Assembly: GCA_949357655.1 (NCBI GenBank)
Contig: CASHTG010000001.1
Location: forward strand, 1,736,001-1,800,000
Source of the DNA: Parascedosporium putredinis
Lineage: Eukaryota > Ascomycota > Sordariomycetes > Microascales > Microascaceae
Direction of reading: 5' to 3'
DNA length: 64,000 nt
The notes below the pieces were generated by a model. It was given only the letters and a program-made list of their open reading frames with translations, did not search any database and had not been told where the DNA came from. Every line of letters starts with the position of its first letter. The stretch's first letter is position 1. Made by a program: the position numbers and the translations under genes. This document shows positions 59,357-64,000 of this stretch, piece by piece.

Positions 59357-61333
59357 ATGGCCACATCCGCTTCTTCTGCTGGTAAGTGAAGCTTTCTGTC
59401 TTTCTCGGACGCTCAAGCGCGTCCTTTCCCGGGGCTCCTCTGCCCATCGCGATCCTCGTTTCCTGCCCTCTTCCCAGCTCCCTCGTCTGCTCTATCGAGT
59501 TGCGACTGCTTGGTCATCCAACAGTCGCCTCGGGCTTTTCCTGGCGAATCTCAATGCGCCGACTCCCTTACATACGCTTTGCGCCGCATGCTTCATCACC
59601 TAAGCTGCGCGGTTCCACTGCACCCATTTGTCTTATTAATCGCGATGTCGTCTCAACCCATCCGGAATGGGGCAGGGGCGCAAGAAGGGGAGGAAGGAAG
59701 AAGGCCTGGGACTGGCTGTCGTGGTTGAGCTCGCGATTTTAAAATCTCGCGGGCGACCTCAAGTCGGCCCTTGCGGATGGCTTCCTTTTGCAATCATGTG
59801 CAAACCTCCCTGGGTGCGACTGTCATATTGTCGTTGAGGAATTGAACGTCAGCCTTCTCTGTGCCCTCCTCCACCCCTTCATCGCGCCCATCTAGCTGCT
59901 TGCCATTCTTCTCTGTGGGCGCTTTGACTGGCGACCGTAGGGCTCGAGGTCAATTCTCACGCAAAGATAATGAGTGAGGGACGATTGACGGTGCCTCAAA
60001 GCTGAGTCTCCGTTAGCGCTTGCTTCAATCAGGCGCAGGGTAAAAGATCTTTCTCTCGGGTGTCGCATTTCGCGTCGAGGGGAAGAGAAAAACCCAAAGG
60101 CCTAGAGTGGACTGCTTGGGTCACTGCAACCCACAGTATCCCAGGTTTTATCATCCACCCACTGTGAAAGAGTTGGTGCAATTGCACATTTCCTTTGCTC
60201 TTCTTCAAGTGGCCTCTCAAGCATTCTCACTTGCATCATCCTCCCTTTAGCGCCCTTTGACCGTAGAGCGTGAACGACGTCAGTGCTGACATAACGAAAT
60301 GATAGGCCTTGCGCCAGATGCCGCTGAGCTCCAAGCCAGCCTTGAATTACTAAGGTCGCATGCGGCTTCTTCGCCTCCCGGTGATAACCAGAGCGCATCC
60401 GCTGAGGCCGCCGCTGCCTTGTCACCCCATGGGTATGGCGATATTAGCGCCGTCGCGAACCAGCAAGGGCGCGCCAGTGTCGACCCTCAGGTTCAGGCCC
60501 AGCAACCGAAGGAGGAGGATTATATTCACCCAGACCTCCGGGGCCCTTCGTCCACCATCATCCCCACTGCGAATCACTTGTCGCCCCCAGCCACGGGCAT
60601 CATCCCCAGTAGCAACCTTCCTCTGCCACCTCTTCCGCCTGTCGACGTGTCTTCTGCCTCCATTCCCGATCAGCAAATGTTAGCTCCGGCCCCGGCACCA
60701 CCTGTGCAGGTGCCCCTTGGCCAACCCGAGGAGCCCAAGGACGACGCTGCCGGAAATCGCCGGGGCAAGCGGGAGCTCTCCCAGTCCAAGCGCGCCGCCC
60801 AGAACCGAGCCGCCCAGGTATGTCTATCAATGAGGGCTTGCATTGTTGATCCCCTTGGTCTCCTTCCCTCCACCAAGGTCTACTGGAACTAACCGAATTT
60901 CCCGCTTAGCGCGCCTTCCGCCGTCGAAAGGAAGAGTATATCAAGAAGCTTGAGGAGCGCGTGGGTGAGGTCACGCGCTATGAGCAAGCTTACCGATATC
61001 TTTCGTCGCAAAATGCCATTTACCGAGAATACGTATCTGTTCTTCAGGGAGAACTCCTTGAAGTTTCCGGAAAGTTCCCGCCACCTCCCCTGCTCTCAGC
61101 TTAAACGCGGAGGCTGCGCCTGCGCCTGAGCCAATGGCACCCCTTCCCGAACCACCTCAGGACCCTGGAGCTGCTGCCTCTGAGCCTTTAGCGGCCATTG
61201 CCCAGGCTGTCATGACTCCCCTGCTCCACTTGGTGACCGCCAACAGGCGCCACAGGAGGTGGCCCAACCTGAGCAGACCGAGCAGGACGATATCGATGGT
61301 CAGGTTGCGATGCAAGTGGATGGTCTCGCCTAG
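59357..61333 (+). CDS. bZIP transcription factor (KapC/Yap-like)
   Basis: Exons are 59357-59381 (25 nt, MATSASSAG), 60306-60817 and 60910-61333; about 320 aa after restoring two bases. The basic region and zipper are split by an intron: GKRELSQSKRAAQNRAAQ, then RAFRRRKEEYIKKLEERVGEV and the leucine-heptad AYRYLSSQNAIYREYVSVL. The RAAQNRAAQRAFRRRKE type is that of fungal AP-1/KapC-like factors. The N-terminal 150 residues are Pro/Ala/Ser-rich and disordered (activation-type), and an acidic Gln-rich tail ends QDDIDGQVAMQVDGLA. Frame breaks are at C4 61087-61090 and C4 61218-61221, each fixed by one base; otherwise the protein stops right after the zipper. The first intron is 924 nt, unusually long here. 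Nuclear; targets unknown. Confidence 0.82.
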
Positions 61334-62409
61334 TCTGTATTCCCTCCCTTGCCCGGCGGAACAGGTGAGGGAGAGGAGGAGGGCAGCCATTTAGGCGCTG
61401 TTGACTATGTCAATCCTTTCCCGTACTTCATGTCATGAGCCCTCCTCGCACTCTCTCCTCACCCTTTCCACTCCCTCTTTTCTTCCCTGTTATATGGATT
61501 TTCATCCACATCCGATGATATTCTTCCCCTTCTTTCCAAGGCGTTGAGGTTATAGGCCTTCAAGTGAGCGAAAGCTACTCTAGGCCCAGGCGTTTCCGGG
61601 AAAATATGTTTCTTGCTCTTCCCCTCCCACACTTCGAGTTACATTTAGTATTTCAAAGAAAGCTGCGGTGGCCGTGGTATCGTACGCTCCCATGCCCCTA
61701 ATTTGCCGTTCACTTCTTTCCTATGGTTTTTCTTTCTTCTCACTCAGCGTGATTGTTGTCCCAAGATGTCACCGTATCATCCCGGGTCGCCCCATGTATG
61801 TACCACCATGATCATTCTTAGCTGCGATGTTCCGCCACCCTCCAAGAATGAGCATTTCGAGGATGGCTCGATTGGGTCCAATTTGTGAATGATATACCGC
61901 TTGTAGCATCTATCGACGATTCGTCTCCTTGATCGCGTGTTATTTTCGTGTCTCGCTATCCCGCTAAAGTCGTAGATTGGGTTGTAAGCCACCCAAAATT
62001 CTATGAGCCAAGTTCACATTTTGGGCAAAGCTGCATCTATGAGGGGGTGTCTGTAAGGGTAAGAACGATTACGAAACATGGCGTATCTGTTAATTTTCAT
62101 TGAGAAACTGTCTCTCCCTTTCTAGCTCTTAATCTTCTGCTTGGAATTTGCGGGCTTCTTCACCCAGGTGGTACGAAAACTAGCGGAAGTAAAGCCTTTA
62201 ATGTTACGAGGAGATTATGGATAAAAGAGGCAGAGGCGTATTTGTTTCTTCTTTTGCTTCCCCTTGCCGAATTCCCATTGTCTGAAACACCACCTGCCTG
62301 GTAAAGATAACAATAAAAAATACGAGAACAATACGAGAGGTAGAGGATACATGAATCGAAGCAAGACCCTCTTCCTTGACCCCGACCCTGCCTTGCCTTT
62401 GCCGGGTGT
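61334..62409. other. convergent intergenic region bZIP / arp5
   Basis: About 1.1 kb of shared 3' flank. T-rich runs near 61480-61560 and 61720-61745; no gene. A few short open frames have no features. Confidence 0.6.
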
Positions 62410-64000
62410 TTATTGTACAAATGCATTTCCCAAGTTGTGTTCCTGTTGCGAGGGGTGGTTAGTTAAAAGAATGTGACGAAGACGGGGGGGAGTGAATGCG
62501 TGAGATGTGAGATGTGTGTGTGGTGGGGTTATATCTACCTTGAAATACTCGGAGCCTTTCTCTTCGTACTCCTGCCTCGACACTGCGGCCGCCTTCCAGG
62601 AAGAAGAGCCGGCCCACTGCGCGGCACCCCGCCAGGCGTCGAGGACCGCGTCCTTGGCGGGCCTGATGGTGAGCGGCGCGCCGGCGGGGAGCAGGGCCAT
62701 GAGCTCGGCGCGGAGGCGGGCGTCAAAGTTGTTAAACAGGGTGTTGCCACCGGTGAGGAAGATGTCGCGGAGGAAGTCGTCGCGGTTGGGAATACCGGCG
62801 AGGCGCTGGTTGAGGATGTCGCCGGCGATTTCGACGAGGCCGGCCTGGTCCACGCCGGCGATGGAGGGCTGGAAGATGACTTCGGGGACGCGGATGCGCT
62901 CGACGTTGAGGTGGATCTGGTTGAGCTCGGCTTGCGAGCCCGAGTCAAGGGCCGCGGCCCGCGGGACCAGGCGTGGAGGAGGGACTTGCTCCAGTCCGAC
63001 TGCGCGCCCCACGTGTCGTCGTAGGCAAAGTTGTCGTCGTACATGAGGAGGTCCTGCTCCAGGGTGGTGAGCTTGCCGACGAGATCTTCCTCCTCCTCGT
63101 CCGAGGCGTTATCGGCGATGTCGCGGTACACGCCCCAGTCGTCGTCGTCGGCACCAAACGTGTCGTCGTCGCCGCCTCGCCGCCTCTTCTTGGTCGGGTT
63201 GTCGGAGGCAAGATTGGCCAAGCTCTTCATGCGGATCTGGGAGGCGAGGGACTTGCGGTTGCCGAGATCCTGCTTCATGCGCTCCTTTTCCTTCATCTTT
63301 TGTAGCGTGACGGCGCGGGCCTCGTGGCGCTCGCCTAGCCAGCCTTCGAGGTCCTTCTCTCGTCGCTCTTCATCCAGCCTCTTTTCTTCCACTATCCTAG
63401 CCTTTTCCGCCTCCTTTTCCGCCTTGGCCCGCTGGCGAGCATCGTAGTTGGCCTTGGCTAGCCTCTGTTGCTTTTTGGCCTTGATTCCAAGGTCGTCGAG
63501 CTCCTCATCCGGCACATCTACGAGATCGAAGACGGGTACCTCGGCCTCCTCTTCGTCCCCGCCAACGTCCTTCATGCGACCCTTTCGAACAGCCTTGTCC
63601 AACTCCTTGATGATTCGCTCCAACGCGGCTTCGTCTTTGAGGTCGTTGTCATCCAAGATGCGTTTGGTCTCCTTTTATTGAGGTCCGGGAGCTTCTCCTG
63701 GACCTTTTGTATTTCTCGAGCTGCTTCTCCTTTTGCATGAGTTTCTCCAGCCGCATCTTAGCGGCCTGCTCCTGCAGTCTTCGGCCGTTCTCCCTCTTTT
63801 TCTCGGCGATACGGTCAAGTTCCTCTTGGCTCTTCTGCACAATGATCTCCTCGGTGAAGGGGTACTGAATCACAATATCACGATCTTCTAGACCCGTCCA
63901 ATCGAGATAGGTCTTGAGTTCTTGGTTATAGTCCGTCGATATATAGCCATAGTCGCGGAGCATATGTTCGGCTTGAGAGTGGTTGAGTTTTCCGGCAAAG
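62410..64000 (-). CDS. arp5: actin-related protein 5 (INO80 complex), 5' part beyond window
   Basis: C-terminal portion only: the frame is open at position 64000 (FAGKLNHSQAEHMLRDYGY). The main exon runs to 62539, and a 96-nt intron separates the last 11-codon exon (62442-62410, EHNLGNAFVQ). Arp5 is a nuclear actin-fold subunit of the INO80 remodeller that contacts the nucleosome acidic patch. Visible are the large charged coiled-coil insertion typical of Arp5 (QEELDRIAEKKRENGRRL and following), DDDEFGE-like acidic stretches, NVERIRVPEVIFQPSIAG, FLTGGNTLFNNFDARLRAEL (actin-fold C-lobe) and the terminal SRQEYEEKGSEYFK. Base losses are inferred at T4 63673-63676 and 63705-63708 and at GGG 62949-62951 (plus strand); restoring each joins conserved segments. 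Uncorrected, the locus reads as three separate proteins. Confidence 0.9.

Overview
The window is nuclear DNA of a filamentous ascomycete (Pezizomycotina), most likely a Sordariomycete. The evidence is compact protein genes with short GT-AG introns (about 60-130 nt, often GTAAGT or GTACGT donors and CTAAC-like branch points), tiny first coding exons, long gaps between genes, and proteins with the usual filamentous-fungal lengths (Sec4/Rab8, Rpb5, Erg1, Erg25, a Pth11-like membrane protein). I found no rRNA or tRNA gene, intact transposon, CRISPR array, virus-derived gene or recognisable secondary-metabolite cluster.

Layout from left to right: bfr1 (-), rpb5 (+), a Pth11-like rhodopsin-fold membrane protein (-), a gene-poor 5.2 kb stretch with short tandem and inverted repeats, tubulin cofactor D (-), a full-length ABCC/MRP transporter (+), a PPR-like mitochondrial helical-repeat protein (+), squalene epoxidase erg1 (+), dolichyl-phosphate glucosyltransferase alg5 (-), a conserved fungal hypothetical (-), the PP4 regulatory subunit psy2/SMEK (+), an AFG2/SPATA5-like AAA ATPase (+), NCA2 (-), sec4 (+), a putative mitochondrial protein (-), C-4 methylsterol oxidase erg25 (+), pterin-4a-carbinolamine dehydratase (-), a bZIP factor (+), and the INO80 subunit arp5 (-), which runs off the right edge. 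These are mostly single-copy housekeeping genes from separate pathways (transcription and chromatin, tubulin folding, secretion, ergosterol, N-glycosylation, mitochondria). I see no operon-like or cluster logic; erg1 and erg25 lie 25 kb apart with unrelated genes between them.

The dominant anomaly is technical. Fourteen of the nineteen genes are interrupted by apparent base losses, about 35 in all, mostly single bases and mostly in short homopolymers (C, G, A or T runs). Restoring one base per site makes nearly all the gene models come out as whole codons that match their families. This is the pattern of an under-polished long-read assembly rather than gene decay, so automatic ORF calls here fragment or truncate real genes. 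Coordinates below give the whole gene span, with exons and suspected frameshift sites in the text.

I looked for an undescribed system and did not find one. The non-genic signals most worth a second look are a 35-bp near-perfect inverted repeat in a block rich in CAACNGTTG palindromes (10.4-10.9 kb), recurring ATGGATCCAT and TTGATCAATTGATC palindromes in the gaps between genes, a GC-AG intron in psy2, and a 0.9 kb intron after a 25-nt first exon in the bZIP gene.
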